Below the pieces are notes generated by a model that saw nothing but the letters and a program-made list of their open reading frames with translations, was not told the origin of the DNA and made no database searches. Of a stretch of 64,000 nucleotides of DNA, positions 1 through 13,491 are shown piece by piece. Origin of the DNA: Fragum whitleyi (Eukaryota > Mollusca > Bivalvia > Cardiida > Cardiidae); assembly GCA_948146395.1 (NCBI GenBank), contig OX411543.1, positions 55,160,017 through 55,224,016 on the forward strand, read 5' to 3'. The translations under genes and the position numbers were made by a program. Every line of letters begins with the position of its first letter. The first letter of the stretch is position 1.

Positions 1-1344
1 ACACTCTGAAAACAAAACAAGATGTGTTACTATCTATCGCGACTTGCTGTGAATAGATTAGCACCTTTCCTCAAGACTTTGCTTGACACATGTAAATAAA
101 CATTCAAGGTGGTTATACTTGGCTGCAGATTATTTTTGTACATTACAATTTACTTGATAAGTAGCAAAGACTCTCAGTCTAAGCAACCAACAGGACATCA
201 GTCTGCAGGGTCTGAATTTAGCACTTGTATACTCGCAAAACACGAGTTAAAATTCATGAATGCGAGTAGAAAAAAACAGCACTTTAATTTTTCTGCGAGT
301 CGCATTTTTGGGCCTTTTTTTCATATGCAAAACGAGAGATGAAAGCCAGCAATGAAGCAGAGTTCTGCTCAGGCTGCGCCATCGCGGGAATGCCCCCCAA
401 AAATTGCAGACGGCGCAGAAAAAATCAAACAGATGGGCCAAACGGCCTGTTGAAATTTATGTACAGTGTTAGCAGAAAGATGATTTCCAGTACATTCTCA
501 TAGCGATTTAACCTACTCCAAAATAAAAATCAATATGGTACCGACTACCCACGCCATGATGTTGAATGGACACTTCGTTATCGTATATCAAAAATCAGTC
601 AGGGACCATTCTGCGTTTACATGTTTCTGAGCAATGGATCAACTAAAAGGTGTCATTATAAATATCTGTAAAAATTATATATATATGTAAAAATTGTTAC
701 TCCAGACACCCCCGTAGGAAGCCAAACTGACTGGATTAATGGGACACAACTATACACTCGCGTCGGAAAATCCTGCGTGTCGTCTAAAGCTGCGCAGCTA
801 TATGACGTCATATAAACCTAGAAAATGGCAGCTAAAGCTAAAAGCAAAACAACCTGTTTTTCAAAATTAAAAAATTTGATCGTTCAAATATTTCAAACAA
901 AAATGTCCACAATTTTATTCTAAAGTAATCAGATTTTCTTGTTTTTGTATATGCGTTTCTCTTTTTAATTCTAACAGTTTACAAGCATTAAAGTAAGGTT
1001 CTTTCCTTGACTGCACTGGTTTAGCCGTCGAGAACTGCATTGATAAAACACAAGGGTGCCTCTGTTCATCGCCGGATTGTGTAATTTTAGTGACATTTTG
1101 TTCCAGACAAAAAATCTTTTACATAATTTTGTTCTCGAGTTTCTTAAGTGCGCAGGATAAGCCGACAGCACTGTAGTCATGTGAAATATGAAGGGTTGCA
1201 AATCAAAAGTTACAAATCAAAATATAATGCAAATGTTTTGTGAGGGGCAAATGGACAAACACTTAGGTAATAAATTAATATGCCCCCCATTCTACCTATG
1301 TAGGGGCATAAAAAGGAAAATGTCAAAAATAGTTACAATGTGTC

Positions 1345-1415
1345 AAGAACCTCTCTTTGGAATCAAACCCACGATTAAGAAGCCTTTATTCTATCTCTAG
1401 ACCACAGACAGTCAC
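1345..1415 (-). repeat. tRNA-like SINE head fragment
   Basis: The minus strand reads CTGTGGTCTAGAGATAGA and GTGGGTTTGATTCC, matching the A and B boxes of the second SINE type. No body follows. Confidence 0.5.
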
Positions 1416-1921
1416 AGCACTTTTGTTTGTGTCCTTTCCTTTTTTATGTTCACTTGGTTTGTCCAATGTCCCTATGATATTAGAATAACTGACATCTGTA
1501 TCCAGGGCTCGTGTTTGACCCTTAAACCAGGGTTTTGACCCTCAAAAATCTGACAATATCTTATTTTGACCCTAGAAATTTCTCACAAGGGGGTCATTGT
1601 GACCCCCTTGAGAGAATTTTCTGAGAGTCAAAACTTTTTTATACCACCTATAGACTATTTAAAATTTTACAAATCAATTCATTGCTTCCTATCTTTACAA
1701 GAAAAAGCTAATTGACTCCTATACCTACAAAATTCTACACATGATTTGCTCATTCTGCTATTTTGACCCCTTTAAAATCTGCTTTGACCCCCAGAGATTA
1801 ATGGGTAAGTAATGGGTAAGGGGTCAAATACTCCCTAATTTCAAATACTAGAACGAGCCCTGTGTATCCCCTCAATAGTATCAATTATTATATTCTGAAA
1901 GGCGTTTTCCTTGTAACATTC

Positions 1922-2441
1922 GGTTCAAAGTCAACTCGGCCTGTGAATAACTCGGCCCGTCAACTCGGCCCGTTAACTCGGCCCGTCAACTCGGCCTGTT
2001 TATGTATTATATAGGTACATGTATGACGATGCAATGTGAATATTTTTGGGACCTTATGTGCTTTATTTTAGATTAATAGTCACTTGTTAAAAAGGTTTTT
2101 AACAATAATAATCTTATTTTACTATTATATGGCATTTGTACGATGATAAATATGAGATAAAATAGATATAATTAAATACTTAATTCACCTTTTATTCATT
2201 TTTTTTCAAATTATTTTTCTTAAGCAAAAAAGAAGATGACAAGTTATATGCGTATCAAATATGACGATCGTAGATTTTAGTCATCAATTGAATTTGCACC
2301 TCCTTTTAGTAGGCCTACATTGCACACATGGATTAACTATCTGATAAGTGTGCTTATAGTTTACTAGGCTAAACACTATATAAGTATATACAGGCCGAGT
2401 TGACGGGCCAAGTTTTTAACAGGCCGAGTTGACAGGACACC
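1922..2441. mobile_element. 520-bp inverted-repeat element with 9-bp target duplication
   Basis: Flanked on both sides by GTAACATTC (1913-1921 and 2442-2450). The ends are imperfect inverted repeats built on GTCAACTCGGCCTGT, with extra tandem copies of AACTCGGCCCGTC at the left end. The interior is AT-rich and noncoding. A 9-bp duplication is typical of Mutator-like transposons, so this is best read as a non-autonomous MULE. Confidence 0.75.
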
Positions 2442-3119
2442 GTAACATTCTGCTATGGTTTGGACAAACCCTCTATCCAGTGTTTTACTGAGATGATACT
2501 TTTTGAAAAGTTGACAAAGTTTGTCAAACATACCTTACATGAATACTCCTAAAAAATCAAAGATGCTTATTAAGTACTGCGAGAGGAATAATGATAACAT
2601 TGGAGTCAAAGGCCAGACAGCAAATAGGACAATATATGAATCAAACAGTTAGAAACATCATCCAAATTAATTATTCTTTTTAAATTATTAAGTTTAAGGA
2701 TACGAATATAACTTAGACAAATGTTATAATCTGGAAACAATTGAATCGGTTTTATGCTGGTTATATTTTCATCACTACAATCTTACCCCACCCACAATTT
2801 AAACCTTAGTTGAACAAATTACGGAGCAGGAAATAAACGGTTTTCATATGAACTTATACACTGTCGCATTGGACAGTATAATTATAAATTCAACTATTGC
2901 AAAACTATATAAATTTTAAATACTTACATCCAAATCAGCAAATCACACACTTAAATAAAACAATATTTACATTTATTAGTGAGAGTGGATAAATGATTTC
3001 CGCCATGTTAAAATAATGACGTCATACAATCCCGTGTGTTTTACCTGCATAAAGTTTACTTTCATTTTTAACGTGACAGTAGAATAAATACCATCATGGA
3101 GCACCATAGAGCACCGCAT

Positions 3120-3195
3120 TGTTTGATCGATTGATCGATTGATTGATTTACTCGTTGATTGATTGATTTACACGTTGATTTGTTTGGTGAAAGCG

Positions 3196-3226
<31 letters not shown>

Positions 3227-3375
3227 GGATGGATGGATGGATGGATGGATGGATGGATGGATGGATGGATGGATGGACGGACGGGCGGATGGATGGTTTG
3301 ATGGATGGATGGGTGGATGGATTTACTCGTTGATCATCAGATTGATTGGTGGATCGAGGGATAGATGGGTGGCTT
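3120..3375. repeat. (GATT)n / (GGAT)n microsatellite
   Basis: Starts as GATTGATT with GATC variants at 3120-3225, then turns into a GGAT run of about 80 bp, then degrades. The DGWMDGWM frame across it is a by-product. Confidence 0.95.
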
Positions 3376-3639
3376 TATCGGATGGACGAATGAATGGATT
3401 ATTGTTTAGTCTTGTTTATTTCAAGTAGTCTACATTATGTATAATGTATTTGGTCTTTTTTAGGTGCTTATGCATTATCAGAATTGTTCGTTCTCAAAAC
3501 ATTAGTTAAATCCACCCTGACATCGAGTTAAAGGGCAATATCTCATCTCATAACCACATCTTATTATTCAGACAAACTGTATTTGAGGTTTTAGGTATCT
3601 CCTGAATGGTTTTGGTTTATACCTATAAAAATTTATTTT

Positions 3640-3795
3640 ACTTCGATTGGGAAACAAGTTTTTACAACTTAGGTTAATCCCTCCTGATTCTGCTTCCTGG
3701 AAAATTCATTAGTACTCGCGCCGAATATGTGGGCCAATGAAAGAACCAAGATAGATAGCCGCTCCCGAGAATCGAACTCAAAGTTTTGGGTATCT
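3640..3795 (-). mobile_element. Second SINE type, truncated copy
   Basis: Body GATTCTGCTTCCTGGAAAAT and ATGTGGGCCAATGAAAG, with only the B-box part of the head (GAGAATCGAACTC on the plus strand). Confidence 0.68.
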
Positions 3796-4438
3796 AATGC
3801 AGCAATATGTGACTTTAATTGAGTTTATTTTAGCATAAAATGTACAATTTGGATAGCCAGAGACTTCATAAAACAATGTAACAACTGATACCGTATCCGA
3901 CGGTTGTGTATCACTAGCCCCTGATCAACATTATATATATTCTAAGTCTCCTTTAAACTTTCAGTGTAAGGACCGGTCCAATTAACTCCCCTGTAAAGCT
4001 TACCGACATAGCTGTCTCCCCTACAGTGAACCGTATAGAATTCTTTAACTTTTCTTTGGTATGAATTACACAACAAATTTAGGAAACATCCAAAATATTA
4101 TGTTTCTTCTAAAAGTAGTCATAAAATACAAAAATGGACGCTTTATAAACTCCATAGAATAGTCGCAAATGCATAAGAGTATAACAAAATGTCCGAGATG
4201 ACACGTTTAATCTAAAAAAAGGCAAGTGCAACTTCTAATAATCTTTAGGTCCTCACTGAAATGGCGGGGTGTATCAACTAGCCCTGTGCCGGTATCAACT
4301 AACCCTGGTCTCTCCTACATGGATGGGTAATCCGGGTAAGTACGGCGTGACAGGCGGGTAAGGGCAGAAAATAAAGATTTTCAATATAATTTCATTGGAA
4401 TTCAATGGAACTCTTCCTCTTATGTATACCCGAAACTT

Positions 4439-4666
4439 TAACCCTTTCCTGTTTAATCCCTGCTTTTAACGTGCCTGTGATTTTATGATTGAGAAAATAT
4501 TGTGAAAAAAGAAGAAATTGCTTCTGACAAGCAATTTCTTCTTTTTCCACATTTTTTTCTACCCTACAGAATGCTTATTTTTCAAATTAATTCCACTTTA
4601 AATTTTCGTCTGCAAAACCTTTGAATTTGGACAGGTCCAAAATTAAAAAAAACAGGAAAGGGTTAA
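4439..4666. mobile_element. F1 MITE copy 1 (TTAA target)
   Basis: About 228 bp with terminal inverted repeats CCCTTTCCTGTTT, flanked by TTAA on both sides. There is an internal hairpin around GAAGAAATTGC and GCAATTTCTTC. Three more copies occur in this window. TTAA duplication suggests piggyBac-type mobilisation. Confidence 0.85.
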
Positions 4667-5050
4667 AGAGCGGGAACAGTGCAATTCCAAAAAAAAGGCA
4701 ATGAACCCAATGTTTTGTCGTCAGATTTTCAGTCTTTGCTTGTCTAGTCTAGTCTGCTAGGTTCATTTTGTCCATTTGGTTGTATTCTCAGTCCATGTCG
4801 AAACCAACTTCCTAATTGCTATCTTGAATTCATGATGATATTTTAGCATTTTTGTTGTCATCCAATAAAATATCTTATTTCTACAGAACTGACTGTTAAA
4901 TTTGGCGCATTCTGTGAGAAATTTGGGTTCTAAATTTACTTTTGGGCGTCTGTAACAAGCGATCAAAATTGAGAACAATACTTTGCAAAAGTCGCATTTT
5001 TTAGAAGTTTCATCATTTCGATCTCAGAAATACCCGGATACTTCTCCGAT

Positions 5051-5279
5051 AACCCTTTCCTGTTTTACAAAATTTTGGACCTGTCAAAATTCAAAGGTTT
5101 TGCAGACGAGAAAATTAAAAGTTGATTTAATTAGAAAAATAACCATTCAGTAGGGTAGAAAATAGTGTGGAAAAAGAAGAAATTGCTTGTCAGAAGCAAT
5201 TTCTTCTTTTTTCACAATGTTTTCTCAATCATAAAATCACAGACACGTAAAAAGCAGGGATTAAACAGCAAAGGGTTAA
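5051..5279. mobile_element. F1 MITE copy 2
   Basis: Same family as the 4.4-kb element, in the opposite orientation and only about 390 bp away. The left TTAA is altered to ATAA and the right GGGTTAAC is kept. Confidence 0.85.
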
Positions 5280-5993
5280 CTAACATACTTCGATGACTAT
5301 TTCGTGTTAGATATCAAATTGTTAAGGTTCATGTCAAGAGTTTTTAAACCAATTTTAATGCTCCTTCTTCTTACAAAAATGACGGTTTGCCCAACCAAAT
5401 AATAATATCAAATTGAAGCTGTAAATGAACACAAGCAGGCGCACAACATTAGAGGTCCCACTTCATAACAATATAGCCAAATCATCATAAAAAAGGGATA
5501 TTTTGTTCAAAACCAAAAACTTCATTTAGGCTTGATAAACTTTGCCTAAAAACTGAAATGAATGTAGACACATGTACCTTCTATTTACTACTACAACCTT
5601 AGATATAAAACTCGGTCTCATAAGGCTATTTTAAAAGAACCAATTTCCATTTATTTTGTCAACATACATGTCAAACCGGTTTTTTTTAAATAAATATTAG
5701 GTATGGTGCAACATCACACCGTTTTATTGTAAAATTTGTTCTGACATTTTTTTTCAAATAAACGCTTAACGCCAATTAAAGCCACAATTTAATTGGATCT
5801 TAATTTCTTGAAGAAGTTTGAAAGAGGATCATCCATGTGAAGTTTGATTGAAATTTATCCACTGCGGACATCCCTTTACAAGTCTGGGAAGTTCGATTGG
5901 GCCAGTACCGTGTGTCCTCTTAACTTACAGATCGCTGCTGTCAGTAAAAAAATCGATTGCCCAATCAAAACTCTCGTTTAGAATGAGGTGCCT

Positions 5994-6126
5994 GCCCTGC
6001 GTTCAGGATCAACAAATGATGAAAACAATTTTCCAATTGTACCCCGCTTTGCACGTGCACATGCGTGCAAAGCGGGGTATAATTGGAAAACTGTTTGCAC
6101 CGTTTGGTGATCCCGAACGCAGGGCT
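5994..6126. mobile_element. F2 palindromic MITE copy 1
   Basis: Ends CCTGCGTTCAGGATC and GATCCCGAACGCAGGG. The centre is a long hairpin in which TACCCCGCTTTGCACG faces GTGCAAAGCGGGGTATA. Related copies are at 14289, 16587 and 54310, and a half-copy lies near 46717-46745. Confidence 0.8.
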
Positions 6127-6434
6127 GTTAAACTCCTACTTTCTCAGCCATTTTGGTTAAAAAATCTTCGGGGATTGGAGAATAGGACGCCACAACTACA
6201 GTCTGAACAAGCTGTAGTTACGATATTAGTTCGCCTTTTGGACGACTTTCTATAAGTTTCATGTTCATAATACATCCACTTTCCGTTCTACGGCAATTTC
6301 TTTGCAAATGTGGACTGTCGCACTGATCCGTTACATGAGAACTTATATAGAGAATTTTCAAAGGCGTTTATCATGGATGCAGATTCCCATTTCAAGGTAA
6401 AGCGCAAAACTATTGAAATGCCTATACAGTCGAT

Positions 6435-6776
6435 ATTGCTCGAGCGACCACGTCTATTAAGCGACCAATTCTATGAAGCGACCACCATAAAAAGTCCCTT
6501 TACTGTAAGCAAAATCTCTGAAAAAGAGGACAATCTGTACTAAAATTTGTTATAATTGAATCTTATGATGTTCGAATCCATTAGAATCGTCTCAATAAGA
6601 CGATTCTAATGGGTTCGAACATCATAGAATTCAGTACGACTTGACCGACCATCTATAAATGCTAACAAAATGAATACTCACATTTATCATGGTATTTTGT
6701 ATTAAGCGACCATTCCCCAAAACGATCGCTTTTTTGGTGGTCCCCTTAGTGGTCGCTTAACACAAGTTTTACTATA
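6435..6776. mobile_element. F3 element (GCGACC ends) copy 1
   Basis: The ends carry AAGCGACC-type inverted repeats and terminate in TTAACACAAGTTTTACT. The centre is a near-perfect 59-bp palindrome (6570-6628) with AGAATCGTCTCAATAAGACG at its middle. A longer relative is at 39.5 kb and fragments are at 26.0 and 53.9 kb. Confidence 0.75.
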
Positions 6777-9709
6777 AATGTATTGTCACTTACAATAGTT
6801 GTTGTATGCTAACCCCTCGATCTAATCTAGCTAGTTTGCACAGTGTAATTAAGTTTTTGTACTTTTTTTAAGGTAAAAAAGGCGTACGTGATAACGCTAT
6901 TTGAGTTCCAAAACACCGTGGCATTTTGCTTTCAAGTAAATAGCTGAGTCTTAAACTCCCTTGGTTTCAGAAACATAGGTCCGCATGACGACACCTAGCT
7001 TATGGTAATGGACGCGTAGTTCCGGAAATCGCGATTCGACTGTTTTCGATTGGAATTGAAGTTTGTACCATTATAACTAACGTCCCAACCGAACACCTTT
7101 TAACTTTTATACGACCAATCGTAGTAGGGTTTACAAATGCTATGACGTCAAATTAGTTAAAATGGTTAAAACTTCTGTTCCAGTAGAAAATGGCCTTCAT
7201 CATAATGTAATCTTTATTTCAAGAAATAAAGGCAATATTGCCTATCAAGGCACATGTATACATATAATATTTTTACAACAAATAGTCAATGGTGGATTGG
7301 GATTATTAATACTAGATAATAAGTTTGCTAACATTTATATACGCAAATATACGAGAGAAGGTATATTTAATATAAAATGGATTGCATGTAATTTATAAAG
7401 TTTATCGGATGGCTAATTAAAAAAGTGAGTGGAAGTCCGGCATGAGTACTTTTGCAATTCAAGTCGTTCTTCCTCTCCCATTCCGAGTCAGCACGTGGCC
7501 TGATATATGGGGGAGATAACTCAATATCAATGTAAATTTCACCGTCGTGATTATCTTTCTTCCGTTGAATGAATAAGTAATTTTTGCAAAATGCACTAAT
7601 TTACTCGGTCCTTGAAGTTAATGGTTTCCTCTTTAATTTCACCTTGTTCAAAACGAAACAACAAGGTAGAAACCAGCGGGGAGTTGATTTTCACGAATTC
7701 GTAAAATGGCATTAAATTAGAAACTCGGTTAACTAGTGATTGACTAGGTAACTGCCCCTAGACCTATCGATACTAGTCTCTCAGATAAAGGGCTACCAGT
7801 TAAACAGTGTGAAAGATCATGAGTTCCGAAATGGTACGGAACTATATACAACTACTATAATTCAAAGGATCATAGTTCAAGTGATGATCATGATTCTCTG
7901 TCACTAGACGCAAAAGATAACAGTCATAACATGAAAACCAAAGGAGGCGTCGTCATAGCGCAGTGGTTGCAGTGGCCCGGGGTCCCGGCTTCGTTTTCTA
8001 ACCGCGGCACTAATCTTTTCCAACTATTTGCCTTCCACCAAAGGGTTGGATTTCGTAGTTCTTAGAAGTATTTTGAAAGTGTTTGACCTAAGAGCTATTT
8101 TTTCGACGCTTGACCAAAATCTGACGAATAGTTCTAGAGTTTTTTGTGATTTTCTTTATAATTCTGAACGAACATAGAGACGGGAAGACATATGGAAGGC
8201 TGGACTTTGATATTAATTCACTCTATCACAGAATGTCAATAAAAATATGCTTTAAACTCTATTCACATTATAATTAATATTTCACATTTCTTAAAACAAT
8301 AAAGGCAAGAAAACTGTTAAAATTTGAACACAAACAAGAAAATATTAATAAATTATTTAATGCAGATACATACATTCATCCTCTAAAATATTACAACAGT
8401 TTTAAAAATAAATGAGCTTGTGCATGAGATTTACAACAATTTAGAATGTGCACGAAGCAAAGACTCTAACCAGCCTGTGCATCTGCAGAGTCTGTCAAGG
8501 GTCTTTTCTATTCGTTTTGTAAATAGATAAGGCCTCAACGTATTTGTATACCATTAGGTAATTCTATATTTACAGTATGAGGCTGTGTACGCTGCTCGAT
8601 GGTTAACCCCTCACAAACATTTCAATTTGTTGGAAATGTCACGCACAGGCTCTAATATTTTCAAAAATCAAGTAAAATATACACAGGAGCAAGAAACACT
8701 ATCCAAAACAACCTAAGAAGACGGATATTTCAAACTGATACCATTGTTTATTCCTTGCCGAGTTTTCGTACAGAAGCTATAATTGAAAAATCACGCTATT
8801 TCCGTAACAGTTGCTGTAACACACATGACTCAGAGACGCCGTAACCGAGTTCTCAGAGAGAAAAACTGTTTCCAGCTTCTCTAATGGCTTAAAATATTTG
8901 GAAACACATTGTGGCGATCATGGTTTGCTTGTCTGTGACTGTCCATGCTTTCGTATCTGGATTTGGTGTTTGCCATACCGATTTTCTGTAGCTGTAATAA
9001 TAAATAAACAAGGAATTTATTTTTATTGTGATAATTTTCTGCCACGAAAAAGGCGATATATTCATGTATGGTCTGTCATAAGGTTTTTTTATATCTCTGT
9101 TGGTTTTAACCAAGTATAGCATTCAAAAGCTTTATTAAGCCGGTCCGAGCTAGTTGTTAAAACATTATCCTCGTTTGATGGTCTCGTGTGCCCCGTCCTC
9201 AACACATCAGAAAAAGGGGTATGTTATTTCAGGTAGCATGAGCGAGCTTGAGTTTAATATCAACAAGCTTAAGTCAAAATGAGATAGGATGAAAGATTTA
9301 TTTTCTGACATTTACAACATATTTGTGCTTTCAAACACATTCTTTAAAATCAAAGCACTGAAAGTACTGATGGTGAACGAATCTGTTGGCATTCTAAAGT
9401 GATATATTGAATTCGTTGAGAAAAGAGAAATTATAAATGTAAAAAATAATCAAGGGAAAGTGTCTCGTCAAAATTCTAAATTCAAAGAAAGAGAAAGAGA
9501 GGAAAAGAAAGGTAGAGAGAGTGACAGACAGAGACAGACCGATAGACAGAGAGCGATAAGCCTAGAGAAAAGAAAACAGGCAACTATAGCGTCTAGACTA
9601 ATGATTCTTTTCTTAATTAAAAAAATAGCAGTCAGAAAGATAATTCAATTTCCACATGCGGAACCCATATTTTAGCAGATTAAACAGCAGTCTTTCTGCA
9701 TATTGACTT

Positions 9710-10144
9710 TTAAACGTTATCCGCTTTGGCTCTGGTACGACCTGAATGGGGTCCCCCATCCTCCGAATTAAAAGACCGCTGTTTCGCAATTGTAATTACA
9801 GGGTTTTGGTCTCTTTCGGTAATAATCAGTCTTGTGAAAGAATAATTATCTGAGGTCATTGCGTAAAAAATAATAATAATAAAAAACAAAAATACAACAA
9901 CAAAAAAACCAATCCGATAAAATCTATGTAGGAAGGTATTTTGTAAAGCCAATGAATTGACCAAATATAGTCGTTGTTTAAATTCTATTGTTCCTACCAA
10001 ACGGCGGATAATCGTAAACCCAAGAGGGTAGAAGATGGCAGCTACGTACGGATGTATGCTAATTATAGTTCTGGTGCGAGAAATACCAATTTCCATGTTA
10101 AGGTTAAGGTGCTCCAGTCCACAGGCGATTGATTCACAATCCAA
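9710..10144 (-). CDS. Hypothetical open frame, 144 codons, doubtful
   Basis: An ATG-initiated frame with one strong hydrophobic stretch (FFVVVFLFFIIIIFYAMT) flanked by charged segments. It is not in any repeat seen here and is long for an AT-rich region, but there is no recognisable motif, and the hydrophobic run comes from a (TTTATTATTA)-like stretch. Could be chance. Confidence 0.15.
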   Translation of the reverse strand: MDCESIACGLEHLNLNMEIGISRTRTIISIHPYVAAIFYPLGFTIIRRLVGTIEFKQRLYLVNSLALQNTFLHRFYRIGFFVVVFLFFIIIIFYAMTSDNYSFTRLIITERDQNPVITIAKQRSFNSEDGGPHSGRTRAKADNV

Positions 10145-10627
10145 ATTTCATTTTTTGTAATATTTTACATACTTACGGCAAAACAAATAGATGAATGATT
10201 TTATTGAGGAAATTCTAGAGCCACCCGAGGGATAGAAGCGCTACTATACAGTTGTAGTTACGATGTCAAGTACTTTGAAAAAAAAATCCATTCGATGTTA
10301 AAATTTGAAATTAGGTCTATCGTGTTGGGATATTTGTTCATTTGATTCTTTTATTTATTTATCTATTTACGACATTCATATATTAACAGTAAATGGTACC
10401 GAGATTGCTATATCCCCTGTTTTCCGGCCTTGTTTGAAACAAACAAAAAAAAAAAACACAAAAAAAATAAAAAAAAAACAGGGAATGGGATTTGGGTAAT
10501 ATGATACAAAAATACCCGTAACCGAAGATATTTACAATACACAAGTATGCAATGGGTTAAATTATACTTCATATCAAGGTTGGTCACGGTCAAGTGGTGC
10601 GTTTTTATGTTTCAATGAGACTAAATA

Positions 10628-10925
10628 TACCGTATTCACCTTTTAGACGCGCCCTCCCTAATAAACGCGCTCCCCCATGAATACGATTCCCAGGCCCTTG
10701 ACTATACGATCAACAACATCCAACCGTCCACGGTCCGTGGTGAAAAATCCGGTCTCGAATTTAATTTCAATAGCTGCTACTCCACGATGTAAAGTTCAAT
10801 AGATTGTGGGCTAACTATCTTAAATTCCAACCAGGATAAGGCTGGTTGCGTCATTAAAAGATCGTTCAACAGCTAAAAAACTAGCGCGTCCTAAATCGCG
10901 CAGTCTTCCGGAAGCGCGAAAGGTT
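10628..10925. mobile_element. Inverted-repeat element with TTTTAGACGCGCCC end
   Basis: Left TACCGTATTCACCTTTTAGACG and CGCCCTCCC; right part AACTAGCGCGTCCTAAATCGC. Short CpG-rich ends around an AT-rich centre look like a decayed DNA-transposon fossil; only one copy occurs here. Confidence 0.45.
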
Positions 10926-12509
10926 AAAATTTATCACAAAATTAAAACTGTTTCTCGTAATTCTTCATAAATCACATGCGAACAATCCCCTTTCGTTGTT
11001 ACGAAAATATTTCTGAAATCATTTCACCTTCTGCAAATATACAAAATATCCGAGTCAAATGATTAAATCCTAGTCACAATTCATACCGATAAAATAGGAA
11101 AACCCCCGTAAAATCTCGTGTGTGACTTATTTCAAAAGCGACGTCGCCGCTTGCAAGAATCTGGGGACTTCAAAGGGTGCCGACACGCTGTGATCCAGCT
11201 AGCTCCAGAAGTGTTGTGTTTTCACAACGAAACACTTGCATTTACACATCACGAAATTTTAGAATTTAATACAGGAATATTTATTTCATACGTGAATAGG
11301 TAATGATTTATTAGACCGCTTTGTTCATCGGTAGCGGAACATTGAATATTGCATCGTCTGGAACTTCCTATCTTATACAAATAATAACAATAATAATAAT
11401 CTCGGCTTCTGCTAACACAATCACTTGCTTTTGAAAGCTGCAATTAATGGTCGAGGGAGACCGTATTTCGATAGATGACTTTAAATGACAGAATTACAAT
11501 TCATTAGCTAACACTTCATTTCATGTTTTAAATCTATAGACTTAATAGATAAATAGGAAAGCGTATTGGATAGCGTACGTATTTCAATCGATAATTACGA
11601 ACATGTTAACAGTTTGCTTCTCCTAGGTACCAAAATACGTATTTTTTTTATTAAGTAAAAGAGTCTGAAATAATAGCGCCTCCACGACGTTTTGCATCGC
11701 GCTCGGGCGTGTTTAATAGGAGAAATACGACAGGAACATTCCATTCGTTTGTAAATTTGACCTTTCGTAACTTATAAGCAAAGACTTCATTCATAAGAAG
11801 GCAGGTAAAATCGTAGTAGGTCATCACGTGTGGTATGGCCAATCACGTGTGTAGAAGTTCAAGAGTTCACGACCTCAATAAACACACATTTCCGGCAAAT
11901 TACTACAAGTTGCAATTGCGAAGGTTTAAATCCAAAACATAGTATCTGTCTATATAGTGTACAGACACAAACTTTGTTTTTGCTCTCAAGTCTCGAGAAT
12001 CTTACGCCGATCAAAAATTCGCTCGTATAGACATTCCAAGATAATTTTATGTTTTTAAAGGGTAATTTTCATTATCTTCACTTGATGAAGAATGCTAGTA
12101 TCATGCATTTAACGAAATAAACAGTGATTTGTAGAGAGAAGTATCTAGAGATACTAAATTGAATCTTAAGAGGTACTGCTTTATTTAAAACCTATTAAGA
12201 TCCTACAGGATTTTCCATACACGGTATATAACACTGGTGAACGAAAATTTCGTTCACCAAAAAATAATTCTAGATCTCTACCAAGAAACACTGTGTGAAC
12301 GGTTAGATGACCTTATGATTACGTTTATCAATGACCTCTCTGGTAGCTGTTCAGTTAAAAATTGATGAACAACCAAAGCATCTTGACTTAAACTTATTAA
12401 AACTTTCTTAAAAACACCTTTTGCAGTTACTACTATTCTAATAGCAAAATTCGCAGCACAATTTGTAGCCGAATAAAATGATTCAATTTTAGTTGTGTCC
12501 ATCAATATT

Positions 12510-12800
12510 GTTGCGTTCTGATTGGCTGAAAAATTGGCTTTATTCACCAATGAAAATAATTTCGAGTACGCAGTTGTTTTGTTAGCTTCCGCGAAAAGTT
12601 GTCCCGAAAGAAATTTGTTTCCTATCTGACAAATCTTTACATATTTACTTCATGGTATTAATTTATAAGACATGAAAATGATATTTGTTTATTTCATAGA
12701 CGTATGAAACTAAAAACCTAACAACACTCATGTATGAATCCACCTCGTCTCAATGAAATAATAAAATAATCCTCTCTTCATCTCCTAATTGAAACAAACT
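12510..12800. repeat. F10 dispersed repeat copy 1
   Basis: TTCTGATTGGCTGAAAAATTGG ... CGAAAAGTTGTCCCG ... GTATGAAACTAAAAACC ... TGAATCCACC. Homologous to 23550-23890 and, reversed, to 56925-57200. Confidence 0.65.
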
Positions 12801-13220
12801 TCTAATCCGTCACATTATATTTATCATTTTTAAACATATTTGTAAGGAGTGTTTTCTCTATTCGATTACGATATTATTGATCAAACACTTATTTTGTGCC
12901 GGCAAAATGGTAGGTGACTACAAACAAGCAATGAAAATTTGGGTTTTGGTCTTATGTATGGTAAATTATGAAGCAACGCCTAAGTTTACCCCACCCACCA
13001 ATGTAAATTTTGAAAATAGGGTATCGAAGATCTCGCAAAGGTTACTTTTATTTTCCGAATCATTCCGCACAAGTTACTTTGACTTTTCCGAATAATTCAA
13101 TTTTTTTATTCCGGCGATCAAAAAGTGGACAAGCTGTTCGAATTCAACGATACATCAACAATAGATAACATTTTGTAATGCCATTCCCTTCACCTATTCT
13201 TTTATCAAATGACAAATTAT

Positions 13221-13491
13221 CAAGGGCGTAAGTCCCATTACGCAGTTTACCCCAGTGCGTTAAAGAAATAATCATCTGTTGAAAAATAACGTTGATGAAT
13301 GATCTTAACATCGAAACTACAGCTTCTTCAAGCTGTAGTTACGATGTTTTGATTATTCACCAACGCTTAAATCATTATAAGGGAGCGGACGGAGGGCTTC
13401 ATCTTTTGTCACAGTCCACACATCGACTTTTTCTATTTATTTGGTTGTCGCCTTCTGAGTGCGTAAAAATTCCAAAGTCCTTGATACGCCC
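13221..13491. mobile_element. F9 MITE copy 1 (GGGCGTA ends)
   Basis: CAAGGGCGTAAGTCCCATTACG to CCTTGATACG, with a central hairpin of CATCGAAACTACAGC / GCTGTAGTTACGATG. Confidence 0.7.

Noticed and set aside
3222..3428. DGWMDGWM repeat protein
   Set aside because: Direct translation of a (GGAT)n microsatellite.
5848..6255. 135-codon frame as a gene
   Set aside because: Its middle is the F2 palindromic MITE (5994-6126); the frame is not kept in other F2 copies.
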